From Luteitalea pratensis (lineage in GTDB: Bacteria; Acidobacteriota; Vicinamibacteria; Vicinamibacterales; Vicinamibacteraceae): a stretch of 64,000 nt of DNA. Location: positions 1,895,001 through 1,959,000 of the forward strand of contig NZ_CP015136.1 of the NCBI RefSeq assembly GCF_001618865.1. Direction: 5' to 3'. Shown here piece by piece: positions 9,182 through 17,917 of the stretch (position 1 is its first letter; each line of letters begins with the position of its first letter). The notes under the pieces are model-generated. The model searched no databases and was not told where the DNA came from. It was given only the letters and a program-made list of their open reading frames with translations. The translations under genes were made by a program, and so were the position numbers.

Positions 9182-10528
9182 GTGTCTTCCAGGGACCGCG
9201 GTCCATGCGCAATGGGCCCGTGCGTTCGCGGCACCGGAGCCGACGGGTCCATACTGCATGGGCTAGTCGTGTATCGACCCGAAACCGCCATCGTCGTCCC
9301 GTGGACCAGCAGACAATTCTGGGCAGGGGCGCGCCGCTCGGTTCCGCTCAACGTGTGGCTGCTCGGCCTGACGAGCCTGCTGACCGACGTGAGCTCCGAG
9401 ATGGTCGTCAGCGTGCTCCCGGCGTATGTCGTTCTGGGCCTGCACCTCTCACCACTGACTTATGGGGCCCTCGACGGCCTGTACAGCGGTGCCACAATCC
9501 TGACCCGGTGGATGGGTGGTGCCGTGGCCGACATGCGAGGACGCTACAAGGGCGTCGCCCTGGCGGGCTACGGCCTGTCGGCGCTGTGTCGCGCGGGCCT
9601 GGTGCTGGTGGGCGCCTCTCCGGTCGCGATCGCCGGTGTGATTGCGGCAGACCGCGTCGGCAAGGGCCTGCGGACGGCGCCGCGCGATGCCCTGATCTCG
9701 CTGAGTGCTCCTGCGGAAACGCTGGCCCACGCGTTCGGTGTGCACCGTGCGCTCGATGCCACAGGTGCCTTGCTCGGGCCACTCGTCGCGGTGTGGTTGC
9801 TGCGTGCGATTCCTGGTGCCTACGACGTCGTGTTCGTCACGAGTTTCGCCATCGCGCTGGTCGGCGTTGGTGTGTTGGCCACGTTGGTCCGCAACGTGCG
9901 CGGTGCGCCTGGCCAGGGAGGACTTCGCCCGTCACTCGTTGCCTCGCTTGCGCTGCTCGGACGCGGTGACGTCGGCCGCATCGTTGCGGCGTCGGGCATG
10001 CTCGGACTGGTGACGGCGAGCGACGGGCTCATCTACGTCGCGTTGCAGGCGGGTCTCCAGTATCCGATTCACTGGCTGCCACTGCTGTACGCCGGCACGA
10101 GCGCCTCGTTCCTGCTGCTCTCGGTGCCCGTCGGCATCATCGCGGATCGCCTGGGCCGCACCCGCGTCTTCATCCTCGGCCACGTCGCGCTGCTCCTCGT
10201 GTACGCGCTGTTGTTGGCGCCGCGCGGCGGCATGGCCCTCCCACTTCTGGCGGTCGCCCTGTTGGGCGCATACTACGCGGCGACGGACGGCGTGTTGATG
10301 GCATTGGCAAGTACCGTCGTCCCCGCCGTCCAGCGGGGCAGTGGGCTGGCGCTGGTCGCCACCGCCACGAGCCTCGGGCGCATGGGCGCGGCGATCGGGT
10401 TCGGGTTCGTGTGGACGATGTGGAGCAGGGAACTGGCGGTCGGGTCGTTCGCGCTCGCCCTGATCGGCAGCCTCGCCCTTGCGGGGCGTCTCCTGCACGC
10501 GCTCCGGCCTGACGGAGGTTCGCTGTGA
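9182..10528 (+). CDS. MFS transporter
   Basis: A Major Facilitator Superfamily permease of about 420-448 residues with about 12 hydrophobic segments. The first is NVWLLGLTSLLTDVSSEMVVSVLPAYVV. The loop-2/3 signature region reads GGAVADMRGRYKGVALAGYG, and a second-half equivalent reads IADRLGRTRVFILGHVALL. GLRTAPRDALISLSA between the halves of the N-domain resembles the acidobacterial/myxobacterial subfamily annotated only as MFS. The start is uncertain: GTG at 9182 is the longest option, but the GTG at 9269, closer to the first helix, is just as reasonable. The stop overlaps the next gene start by 4 bases, so the two are translationally coupled. Substrate unknown. Confidence 0.88.
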   Translation: MSSRDRGPCAMGPCVRGTGADGSILHGLVVYRPETAIVVPWTSRQFWAGARRSVPLNVWLLGLTSLLTDVSSEMVVSVLPAYVVLGLHLSPLTYGALDGLYSGATILTRWMGGAVADMRGRYKGVALAGYGLSALCRAGLVLVGASPVAIAGVIAADRVGKGLRTAPRDALISLSAPAETLAHAFGVHRALDATGALLGPLVAVWLLRAIPGAYDVVFVTSFAIALVGVGVLATLVRNVRGAPGQGGLRPSLVASLALLGRGDVGRIVAASGMLGLVTASDGLIYVALQAGLQYPIHWLPLLYAGTSASFLLLSVPVGIIADRLGRTRVFILGHVALLLVYALLLAPRGGMALPLLAVALLGAYYAATDGVLMALASTVVPAVQRGSGLALVATATSLGRMGAAIGFGFVWTMWSRELAVGSFALALIGSLALAGRLLHALRPDGGSL

Positions 10529-11556
10529 ACGAGCCGGTCGTCCCTGCTGAACTCGCCCTGGTTCCTGTCGATCGCCGCCGCGCATGGGCGTTCGTCGGAA
10601 TTTGCGTGTTCGCGGCAATCCTCGCTGTCGGCTACGCGACCGTGGTGGTGACGCGTCGCTCCCGGCCGGCCACGGCCGCCGCCGCGGTGCCGTTACGAAC
10701 AGAGCCTCCCGCCAGGCCCTACCTCGTCGTGAGCAGCGCCGAGCCCGGCGACCGATGGGGAAGGTTGGTCCTGGTATCTGCGGTGGCGCCGAAGGCAGGC
10801 GTGTTCGTCACGCCGCTGTCGTGTGAGCGCACACACATGGCCGGAGGCCGCGGCGCGTGCCTCCGCCAGGACCCGGCTACGTCGAAGTATGCGCTGGAGA
10901 TCTTCGACGAGACGTTCAGGACCCGCCATCGCCTGCCCCTGACCGGCGTCCCGAGTCGAACCCGCGTGTCGCCCGACGGGCGTTGGGCGGCCGCGACGGT
11001 GTTCGAGCAGGGCCATTCCTACGCCGAGGAGGGCTTCTCCACGCGAACGACGATCGTGGACACGGCTGCAGGCAGGGTGTACGCCGACCTCGAGCAGTTC
11101 GAGGTGGAGCGGGACGGGCGCCGCTTCAAGGGCGCCGACTTCAATTTCTGGGGCGTCACATTCGCGCGCGACAGCGACACCTTCTACGCGACGCTGTCGT
11201 CGGGTGGCGTCAACTACCTGGTCACTGGCCGCATCACGACTCGCCGCGCGAAGGTCGTACGTACCGGCGTGGAGTGTCCGTCCCTGTCCCCGGACGGGAC
11301 GCGCATCGCATACAAGCACCGTGTGAGTCACGACGCGTGGCAGTTGTGGCTGTTCGACCTGCAGACGGGCGAGGAACGCGCGCTCTCGCGCGAAACGCGC
11401 AACCTCGACGACCAGGTCGACTGGCTCGACGATGGTCATGTGATCTATCAACTGGTGGGAGTCAGCGGCGCGAACGTCTGGTCGATCGAGACCAGCGGGA
11501 GCGCGTCGCCACGGCTGCTCGTCGAGCACGCCTTTTCTCCGTCAGTCATCCGCTGA
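10525..11556 (+). CDS. Membrane-anchored TolB/PD40-like beta-propeller protein
   Basis: A 343-residue protein starting at GTG 10525, inside the MFS stop (GTGA overlap). One membrane helix at about 21-43 anchors an extracytoplasmic domain built of TolB/PD40-type propeller blades: SRTRVSPDGRWAAATVF, CPSLSPDGTRIAYKHRVS, WQLWLFDLQTGEERALS and DDQVDWLDDGHVIYQL. Its coupling to the MFS permease suggests that the two act together at the membrane, but no enzymatic residues are visible and the role is unknown. Confidence 0.85.
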   Translation: MNEPVVPAELALVPVDRRRAWAFVGICVFAAILAVGYATVVVTRRSRPATAAAAVPLRTEPPARPYLVVSSAEPGDRWGRLVLVSAVAPKAGVFVTPLSCERTHMAGGRGACLRQDPATSKYALEIFDETFRTRHRLPLTGVPSRTRVSPDGRWAAATVFEQGHSYAEEGFSTRTTIVDTAAGRVYADLEQFEVERDGRRFKGADFNFWGVTFARDSDTFYATLSSGGVNYLVTGRITTRRAKVVRTGVECPSLSPDGTRIAYKHRVSHDAWQLWLFDLQTGEERALSRETRNLDDQVDWLDDGHVIYQLVGVSGANVWSIETSGSASPRLLVEHAFSPSVIR

Positions 11557-11942
11557 GCCCGCAGGGCCAGCCGCCCGCCACCTCGGGCTGGGACAGCCCG
11601 AGGCTACCGCCGGGACGGCCCGAGGCTACCTTCGGCGAATCCCGATTCCCGAATTCCGATTCGCCTGTCGTTCTGAAGCTGGGCCGTACGGCCGCCAAAA
11701 CGACGCGGCTGTCGATCTCCATCGAGTTCAGCGGTAAGCTGCAGCGCGCACATCCATGTCACGAAGCAGCGCCCCGGCTGCATGCCCCAGCTCTACAGTT
11801 GGCTGGGCGTGCAGCTACGAGCGCTGGCGAGAGGAAGACAAGACGGCTTGGCCCCGAGCGGGCGCATCGCGGGACGTGACGCGTCTCGCCTCCGTAAGCG
11901 TCGAGCCACGCGTAGGGTTCTGCATCCCAGATGGAGAGCAAC
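11557..11942. other. Intergenic leader upstream of TonB receptor 1, with hairpins
   Basis: 386 bases without a gene. The left third holds two hairpins (listed separately). The remainder is the probable promoter and leader of the TonB-dependent receptor; GGAGAGCAAC directly before ATG 11943 is its ribosome-binding site. I see no clear -35/-10 pair. Confidence 0.5.
11581..11665. terminator. Two adjacent hairpins and a tandem repeat after the propeller gene
   Basis: CCTCGGGCTG (11581-11590) and CAGCCCGAGG (11594-11603) form a perfect 10-bp stem with a 3-nt loop. The right arm plus flank (GGACAGCCCGAGGCTACC, 11591-11608) is repeated with one change at 11613-11630. GGCGAATC (11634-11641) pairs with GATTCGCC (11658-11665). 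The position just after the MFS-propeller operon fits a terminator, but T-runs are absent, so a repeat element is equally possible. Confidence 0.5.
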
Positions 11943-14900
11943 ATGAGGAATCGAGTGTTCTCGTGGCTGTTGGGGGTCGCCGTGCTGTGTGGCGCCACCC
12001 CAATGCTGTATGCACAAGGCCTTACGGGTCAGATTGCCGGCACGGTGGCCGACTCCTCGGGCAGCGTCCTGCCCGGTGCCACCGTCACCATCAAGAACAC
12101 AGACACCCAGATCTCCCGCGAGACGACGACCGACGATACCGGCGCCTTCGTCGTGACCGACCTGCTCGCCGGCACCTACGAGGTGACCGTCGCTCTCACC
12201 AGCTTCAAGACTGCCGTGCAGACCGGACTGGTGCTCTCGGCCACCGAACGGCTGGGCCTGCGTCAGATCGTGCTCGAGGTCGGTGACCTCGCCGAAACCG
12301 TGTCCGTCCAGGCCGAAGCCGCTCGCGTCCAGACCAACAGCGCCGAGCGCTCCGGCCTCATCAGCCAGGAGCAGATCAAGGAAGTCGCGCTCAAGGGGCG
12401 CGACTACATGGGCCACCTGCGCCTGATGCCGGGCGTGGTCGACATCGCCAACCGCGAAGCGCCCGGATGGAACAATCTCGGCGGCTTGTCCATCAACGGC
12501 GGCCGCGTCAACACCATCAACCTCACGTACGACGGCGTCACCAACCTCGACACGGGCTCCAATACCGGGCCGTTCCTGGCGCCTGGCCTCGATTCGATTG
12601 CCGAGATCAAGGTGCTGACCTCGAACTACCAGGCCGAGTACGGCCGCAGTTCCGGCGGCACGATCAACGTGATCACCAAGAGCGGCAGCCGCCAGTTCCG
12701 TGGCGGCGGGTTCTACTCGAAGCGTCACGAGTCCTTCAACGCCAACGAGTGGCTGAACAACAAACTGAATCGGCAAAAGCCCGTCTACCGCTTCGACTAC
12801 CTCGGCTACAACATCGGCGGGCCGGTGATCCTGCCCGGCTTCAACAGCGACCGCAGCAAGCTGTTCTTCTTCTTCAACCAGGAGTTCCTGCCGCGCACCA
12901 ACCCCGGCAGCCTCGAACGCCGGACGATGCCGACGGCGCTCGAGCGGCAAGGTGATTTCTCGCAGTCGTTCGACAGCACGGGCGCATTGATCGTGATCCG
13001 CGATCCGCAGACGGCCCAGGCCTTCCCCGGCAACCGCATTCCCGCCAATCGGATCGACGCCAATGGCCAGGCCATGCTGAATCTGTTTCCGCTGCCCAAC
13101 CTCACGGGCGACACGCAGGGCAACTACACCTTCCAGAGCGAGTACGAGCAGCCGCGCAACGACCAGGTCGTGCGCGTGGACTGGAACATCGGCCGGAACA
13201 CCAACTTCTACACGCGCGTCAACTGGGGCTACGAGGCCTACAAGGGCGGCTGGGGCTTCGTGCTCAACAACGCCAACTGGCCGCAGCTGCCGATTGCCTA
13301 CGAGATTCACAGCTACGGCGTCGTGAACACGCTGCTGCACACGTTCAGTCCGACGCTGGTTGCTGAAGTCACCGTCGGCCTCAATCACGGCAAGCAGACG
13401 GTCGAACCGCTCACCGAAGCCGATCGGGATCGCAACGATCGGAACAACGTCGGTCTCGGCGGCCTGCCGAGCTTCTTTCCCGAAGCCAATCCCGATCGGA
13501 TCGTCCCGAACGCCAACTTCGCCGCTGCCGGACTGAACCTGTTCAACCTGCCCCAGCTGGGCGTCGAGGGGCGTTACCCGTTCTTCGGCGAGAACGACAT
13601 CTGGAACACGTCGATGAACATGACCAAGATCGTCGGCTCGCACAACCTCAAGGCCGGCGTGTTCATCGAGTACACGACCCGCCCGGCGGCGCGGTCGACG
13701 GTGTTCAACGGCGCGTTCAACTTCGACCGCAATACCGCCAACCCGCTCGACGCCAACCATCCATTCGCCAACGCCATCCTGGGATCGGTCAACTCGTATT
13801 CGGAAGCCACCGGCCACCCGGATGCCAACTCGCAGTTCGCCAACGTCGAGTGGTTCGTCCAGGACAGCTGGCGCATCAGGCGCAACGTTACGGTCGACGC
13901 AGGCATCCGCTTCTACCGGATCGGGCCGTCGCAGAGCAAGGGCGACCAGTTGTCCGTGTTCCTGCCCGAGCGGTTCGACCCGGCGCAGGCGCCGCTGCTG
14001 ATCCAGCCGGTGAGTACGCCGTCGGGCCGGCGCGGCCTCAATCCAGTCACCGGTGAGATCCTGCCGGCGGTGAAGATCGGCACGTACGTGCCGGGCTCGG
14101 GCAATACGTCCAACGGTGTCCAGTTGTACGACGAAGGGATCTTCGACACGCCGTCGATCCAGGTCGCGCCGCGCATCGGCGTGTCCTGGGACGTGACCGG
14201 CGACGGCCGCACCGCGATACGCGGCGGCTTTGGCCTGTTCCCGGATCGGTTCAACGACGACATCGTGCTGCAGCACGTCGAGTTGCCGCCGCTGGTCAAC
14301 ACGCCGACCGCGAACTACACGACGATTCCAGAACTGCTGTCGACGCCGCTGAGCCTCAGTCCGGCAACGGCGCGGACGGTCTATTCCGATTACAGCCCGC
14401 AGTACACGTACAACTACAGCATTGGCGTGCAGCGCGATCTCGGCTACAAGTTCGTTGGTGACCTGGCCTACGTCGGTTCCAAGGGGCGACGCCTGCTCCA
14501 GTTCCGGAACATCAACGGCGTACCCTATGGCACGAACTTCCTGCCGTCGAGCATCGACCCCACCACCGGACAGGCACTCCCACCCAACTTCCTGCGGCCC
14601 TACCGCGGCTACGGCGACATCCTGCTCACCGAGTTCGCCGGCTTCTCCGACTACGATGCGCTGCAGGCGGGCCTGACGCGGCGCTACACGCAGCGGCTGC
14701 GGTTCGGCCTTGCATACACCCTGGCCTTTGCCAAGAACGTCGGCGGCGCCACCAACACGGTCAACCCGACGGTCAATCCCTTCCTCGACGTCCGCGATCG
14801 CAACTATCGCGACGTCGGCCGCCGGCACAACCTCGCCGTCAACTACTCGTACGACATTCCCGACGTCGGCTGGGACAACGCCATCGCACATGCGTTCCTC

Positions 14901-15392
14901 GACGACTGGCAGATCTCCGGGGTGACCACCGCGCTCAGCGGCGAAACGCTCGCCATCGGCTACAGCATCGCGGGTGTGAGCGACCTGACGGGCGGTGTCG
15001 GCGCCGGCGTCGACTCGCGGGTCGACATCGTCTGTGACCCGAACCTGTCGCGCGACGATCGCTCGGCGGTGCGGGCCTTCGCCACCGAGTGCGTCGCGCC
15101 ACCGTCAGTCGCCACCAATCGCATCGGCACCGCGACCAACGACGAGATCATCGGTCCCGGCTATCTCAATTGGGACATCTCGCTCGCCAAGGCCATCCCG
15201 ATTGGCGGGACGCGACGCATCACCTTCCGCGCCGAGGTGTACAACGCCTTCAACACGGTGCAGTTCTCGGCCGTCAACACCACGGCCAACTTCACGGCGG
15301 CCGGCGTCTTGCCGGCGACGACCGAGTTCGGCCAGTACACAAACGCCCGGCCGTCCCGTCGCATGCAGTTGACGCTGCGGGTCGACTTCTGA
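11943..15392 (+). CDS. TonB-dependent receptor with N-terminal carboxypeptidase-regulatory-like domain (1)
   Basis: A 1149-residue outer-membrane receptor of the large Oar/CarboxypepD_reg type typical of Acidobacteriota. A signal peptide (ending MLYAQ) is followed by a transthyretin-like domain at about 28-115 (GQIAGTVADSSGSVLPGATVTIKN). The plug comes next (SAERSGLISQEQIKEVALKGRDYM, ITYDGV-like LTYDGVTNLD, ITKSGS) and then a 22-strand-type barrel ending RRMQLTLRVDF with the terminal Phe used by the Bam machinery. ATG 11943 is preferred to ATG 11931 because GGAGAG is spaced for it. It probably imports a glycan or peptide oligomer, but no substrate-specific partner genes are adjacent. It is followed by a long inverted repeat that probably ends transcription. 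Confidence 0.92.
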   Translation: MRNRVFSWLLGVAVLCGATPMLYAQGLTGQIAGTVADSSGSVLPGATVTIKNTDTQISRETTTDDTGAFVVTDLLAGTYEVTVALTSFKTAVQTGLVLSATERLGLRQIVLEVGDLAETVSVQAEAARVQTNSAERSGLISQEQIKEVALKGRDYMGHLRLMPGVVDIANREAPGWNNLGGLSINGGRVNTINLTYDGVTNLDTGSNTGPFLAPGLDSIAEIKVLTSNYQAEYGRSSGGTINVITKSGSRQFRGGGFYSKRHESFNANEWLNNKLNRQKPVYRFDYLGYNIGGPVILPGFNSDRSKLFFFFNQEFLPRTNPGSLERRTMPTALERQGDFSQSFDSTGALIVIRDPQTAQAFPGNRIPANRIDANGQAMLNLFPLPNLTGDTQGNYTFQSEYEQPRNDQVVRVDWNIGRNTNFYTRVNWGYEAYKGGWGFVLNNANWPQLPIAYEIHSYGVVNTLLHTFSPTLVAEVTVGLNHGKQTVEPLTEADRDRNDRNNVGLGGLPSFFPEANPDRIVPNANFAAAGLNLFNLPQLGVEGRYPFFGENDIWNTSMNMTKIVGSHNLKAGVFIEYTTRPAARSTVFNGAFNFDRNTANPLDANHPFANAILGSVNSYSEATGHPDANSQFANVEWFVQDSWRIRRNVTVDAGIRFYRIGPSQSKGDQLSVFLPERFDPAQAPLLIQPVSTPSGRRGLNPVTGEILPAVKIGTYVPGSGNTSNGVQLYDEGIFDTPSIQVAPRIGVSWDVTGDGRTAIRGGFGLFPDRFNDDIVLQHVELPPLVNTPTANYTTIPELLSTPLSLSPATARTVYSDYSPQYTYNYSIGVQRDLGYKFVGDLAYVGSKGRRLLQFRNINGVPYGTNFLPSSIDPTTGQALPPNFLRPYRGYGDILLTEFAGFSDYDALQAGLTRRYTQRLRFGLAYTLAFAKNVGGATNTVNPTVNPFLDVRDRNYRDVGRRHNLAVNYSYDIPDVGWDNAIAHAFLDDWQISGVTTALSGETLAIGYSIAGVSDLTGGVGAGVDSRVDIVCDPNLSRDDRSAVRAFATECVAPPSVATNRIGTATNDEIIGPGYLNWDISLAKAIPIGGTRRITFRAEVYNAFNTVQFSAVNTTANFTAAGVLPATTEFGQYTNARPSRRMQLTLRVDF

Positions 15393-15400
15393 GAGAGGCG

Positions 15401-15620
15401 GTCAAAGGACAAAAGGGCGAAAAGAGCGAAAAGGGCAAAACGGCAGAATCGAAGGGTAAAGACCGACGCGGCTGAAGGGGAATTGCAGGACGGGCACACG
15501 CTCGCCCTTCGGTCCCTTCTTAAGGCTTCCCCCCTTCGGGTAACCTTTGCGCTTCGGTTCTGTCGTTTCCCTTTTCGCCCTTTTCGCCCTTTTCGCCCTT
15601 TCGCCCTTTTTACCTTTGAC
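15401..15620. repeat. Long inverted repeat with 9-mer tandem core (GGGCGAAAA)
   Basis: The arm at 15401-15461 and the reverse complement of 15545-15620 are closely similar through their length: both begin GTCAAAGG, run through repeats of AAAAGGGCG, then an ACGRCAGAA-like block and a GAAG...AAAG end. The right arm holds four to five near-tandem CCCTTTTCG units. The central loop is about 83 bases and is rich in CCCTTCGG. It separates the convergent TonB receptor and PIN genes, so it may act as a bidirectional terminator or be a mobile non-autonomous repeat. Confidence 0.8.
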
Positions 15621-15641
15621 TCCGCGCCCCGCTGGGCTCGG

Positions 15642-16031
15642 CTACGTGATTACCTGAAGCTGATCCGAGCGATATCGCGGAATCTCTCTGTCGGTCGTGA
15701 GCAGCGTCAGTTGCTCGACGACGGCCTGCGCGATCAGTGCCCGGTCGAATGGATCCTTGTGGATCGGCGACAACGTCTGAACGGTGCTGACGTGATCGGG
15801 CCGGAATGCCAGCGCGGTCGCAGCCAACTGGTCGAGCTCATCCGGCCACCATGTTTGCGGATGGTCGATGGCAAGCGCGCCCTTTATCGCCTTCAGCACG
15901 ACTTCCCAATAGACGATCACGCTCAAGACGTTCGGGCCGGTCTTGATGGCCCTGCGCACGCGTGGCGTCAGCCGCGCAGGCTCGGTCAGTGCGACGAGCG
16001 TGACGTTGGTATCCAGCAGGTAGCCGCTCAC
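15642..16031 (-). CDS. PIN-domain ribonuclease, VapC-like, without visible antitoxin
   Basis: A 129-residue PIN-domain protein, if GTG 16029-16031 (MSGYLLDTNV) is the start; ATG 16058 would add nine residues. The conserved acidic residues of the nuclease site are seen in LLDTN, in YWEVVLKAIKGAL, and in HKDPFDRALIAQA followed by LLTTDREIPRY. These are the classic VapC pattern, and the family cleaves RNA with Mg2+. VapB-type antitoxins normally lie just upstream on the same strand, but that position holds the divergent cupredoxin gene after only about 48 bases. The toxin therefore looks orphan, or depends on a remote antitoxin. Confidence 0.85.
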   Translation of the reverse strand: MSGYLLDTNVTLVALTEPARLTPRVRRAIKTGPNVLSVIVYWEVVLKAIKGALAIDHPQTWWPDELDQLAATALAFRPDHVSTVQTLSPIHKDPFDRALIAQAVVEQLTLLTTDREIPRYRSDQLQVIT

Positions 16032-16079
16032 AGGCCGCCGTCGAGGAACAATCAACATCGGCCTGGGTTGGTGGTTCTG

Positions 16080-16487
16080 ATGGCACCTCTTCGTTACGTG
16101 TACGTGCTGTGTCTTGCCGTGATCTCGATGGGCCAGGCCGCGCCCGCGCCGCCGCCGGGGCAGCCGCCGCCGGGTGCGCCGACGCGCCGCATCGTCCGGA
16201 TCAGCGCGGAACGCTTCGTGTTCTTCCCATCCCGCATCACCATCCTCGCCGGGGAGGAAGTCGAGTTCCGGATCAAGAGCGACGACACGTCGCACGGATT
16301 TCGCGTCGTCGGCGGCGACGTGAACATCGCCATCCCGAAGCGGGGCAAGGGGGAAGCGACGGTGGTCGTGCGATTGCAGGATACGGGGCGCTATCGATTC
16401 GAGTGCAGTCGCATGTGCGGCGCCGGCCACAACTTCATGAGGGGCGAACTGATCGTGCGCGAGGCCGACGGTCGCTCGACGCCATGA
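16080..16487 (+). CDS. Exported cupredoxin with CuA-type ligand motif
   Basis: A 135-residue secreted cupredoxin: signal peptide, a Pro-rich linker (about 21-35), then one beta-sandwich. The ligands of a binuclear CuA centre are all visible: His in DTSHGFRV and the C-x3-C-x3-H-x2-M array in ECSRMCGAGHNFM. This is the arrangement of cytochrome oxidase subunit II and nitrous oxide reductase, but here it is a stand-alone domain without the two subunit-II membrane helices. Its stop overlaps the start of the DUF1111 cytochrome gene by 4 bases (ATGA), suggesting that it once exchanged electrons with that periplasmic cytochrome. Confidence 0.88.
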   Translation: MAPLRYVYVLCLAVISMGQAAPAPPPGQPPPGAPTRRIVRISAERFVFFPSRITILAGEEVEFRIKSDDTSHGFRVVGGDVNIAIPKRGKGEATVVVRLQDTGRYRFECSRMCGAGHNFMRGELIVREADGRSTP

Positions 16488-17080
16488 CGTGGCGCACAGT
16501 CGCTGTCTGGGTGTGCTGCGGGGCCCTGACCGGGACGGTCGTGTCGCTGGCCGTGCGCGTGACGGCGCAGGCGCAGACGAGCGCCGGCGGACCGCTGCCG
16601 GGGGTGACCCCCGTGGAGTTCGAGGAGTTCCGTCTGGGTCTTGACACTTCATGGAGGTGGAGACGGCGGAGGAGGGGCTCGGCCCGGCGTTCAACGGCAC
16701 GAGCTGCGCGGTATGCCACAACGTGCCAGCCATCGGCGGCGGCGTGATGCTCGAGACGCGCGTCGGCTACCGCGACCCTGAAGGCCGCTTCCGAGGTCTC
16801 AACGCCGAGGGCGACACGTTGATGCACCTGTTCTCGGTGCCCACGCACGGTTGCCAGCCGATGATCCCGGACGACGTGACGGTGGTGGCTCGGCGCGCAC
16901 CGATCCCGCTGTTCGGCGCCGCGCTCGTCGAGGCCATTCCCGACGAGGCGATTCGTGTTCTCGAGGATCCGTCCGATCGCAATGGCGACGGCGTGTCGGG
17001 CCGCGCCGCGACAATCCGGGACGTCGCCACCGGAGAACCCCGCATCGGCCTTCGTCATTCGGCCGCCGGCCTTCATAACA
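16484..17080 (+). pseudogene. DUF1111 di-heme cytochrome (putative peroxidase), frameshifted and truncated
   Basis: The reading begins in frame 2 with a signal anchor (MTWRTVAVWVCCGALTGTVV) and reaches VEFEEFRLGL. The homology then jumps to frame 1 near 16650 (MEVETAEEGLGPAFNGTSCAVCHNVP), so one base seems lost. The frame-1 part has one CXXCH heme site (SCAVCHN), a Ca-binding-like SDRNGDGVSGR and AALVEAIPDEAI, as in DUF1111 thiol oxidoreductase/di-heme peroxidase-like proteins. Homology stops near 17046 before the second heme motif, where a dispersed repeat and heptamer array begin. The frame then runs by chance through the array into the GNAT gene. At about 200 residues, against more than 350 for the family, it is very likely non-functional. 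Confidence 0.8.
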
Positions 17081-17176
17081 TTGGCGGAGGAAGGACGGAG
17101 GAGGGAGGAGGAAGGACGGAGGAGGGAGGAGGGAGGAGGGAGGAGGGAAGAGGGAAGAGGGAAGAGGGAGGAGGAG
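17043..17176 (+). repeat. Composite repeat: GGCCTTCGTCATTCGGCC element plus 13 purine heptamers
   Basis: An element reading GGCCTTCGTCATTCGGCC then CCGGCCTTCAT (about 17047-17076) is followed, after about 10 bases, by 13 uninterrupted heptamers in one register (17086-17176): variants of GGAGGAA, GGACGGA, GGAGGGA and AGAGGGA. The element recurs at 29256-29286 beside another heptamer array. It sits exactly at the broken end of the DUF1111 gene. Confidence 0.8.
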
Positions 17177-17232
17177 GACGAGGACGTAAGAGGGACGAGG
17201 GGGTAGGGCGGGCGGGTGAAGGGACCCGAGAC

Positions 17233-17739
17233 ATGCACAGCATCAGGCGAGAGCGACCCGAGGACATTCCCGGCATTCGTCACGTGAATGGAGCGGCGTT
17301 CGACACCACGTTGGAGGCGGACCTCGTCGACGCCTTGCGGCAGCAGGCGCCCTCACTGATTTCCATGGTCGCGGTCGAGAACGAGACAGTCGTTGGACAC
17401 ATCCTGTTCTCGCCGGTGACGCTGTCGTCGCATCCCGGGATGCCCATCATGGGGCTGGCGCCGATGGCTGTCGTGCCCGGACGGCAACGGCAGGGGATCG
17501 GCTCGGCGCTGGTGACGGCGGGGCTCGATGAGTGCCGACGATCGGGCGTTGCCGCCGTGGTCGTGCTTGGGCACGCCGAGTACTACCCGAGGTTCGGCTT
17601 TGCTCCGGCATCCGTCTTCGGCGTGGTTTCCGAGTACGACGTTCCGGACGAGGCATTCATGGCCATCGAACTGGAGCCCGCCATCCTGAAAGGGAAGTCC
17701 GGCACGATTGCGTACCACGCCGCGTTCGCCGCGGTGTAG
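17233..17739 (+). CDS. GNAT-family N-acetyltransferase (YhbS-like)
   Basis: A 168-residue GNAT. IRRERPEDIPGIRHVNGAAF is the first strand-helix unit. The acetyl-CoA loop is GLAPMAVVPGRQRQGIGSALVTAGL (Q/RxxGxG/A), followed by VVVLGHAEYYPRFGFAPAS as in YhbS-type enzymes. Size and motif order are normal. ATG 17233 is chosen because the fold starts directly there; the longer open frame merely joins the upstream repeat and DUF1111 remnant. Substrate unknown. Confidence 0.9.
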   Translation: MHSIRRERPEDIPGIRHVNGAAFDTTLEADLVDALRQQAPSLISMVAVENETVVGHILFSPVTLSSHPGMPIMGLAPMAVVPGRQRQGIGSALVTAGLDECRRSGVAAVVVLGHAEYYPRFGFAPASVFGVVSEYDVPDEAFMAIELEPAILKGKSGTIAYHAAFAAV

Positions 17740-17917
17740 GGAGAATCGTCCGGCTGACTTTGACTCCACCCGTGGCTTGCGCGCATCGTGGGCAAGCACT
17801 CCACCATTCGCCCGTCAGGGGTCGAAGAGTCATCTCTTTTCGGCGTCCACGCGGGAGGCCCGGTGTCGGCCGTCCTGGTACGCCGATGGACTCGTGCGGG
17901 CGCGAAAGAGGTGTCTC

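Noticed and set aside
11793-14891. 1032-codon open frame antisense to TonB receptor 1
   Set aside because: High-GC codon bias keeps the opposite strand open. The sense strand has signal peptide, domain order and terminal Phe of a receptor, and the antisense product has no recognisable motif.
16651-17739. Apparent fusion of a cytochrome to a GNAT acetyltransferase
   Set aside because: The join is a heptamer array that happens to stay open. The GNAT has its own start and complete fold, and the cytochrome part is truncated.
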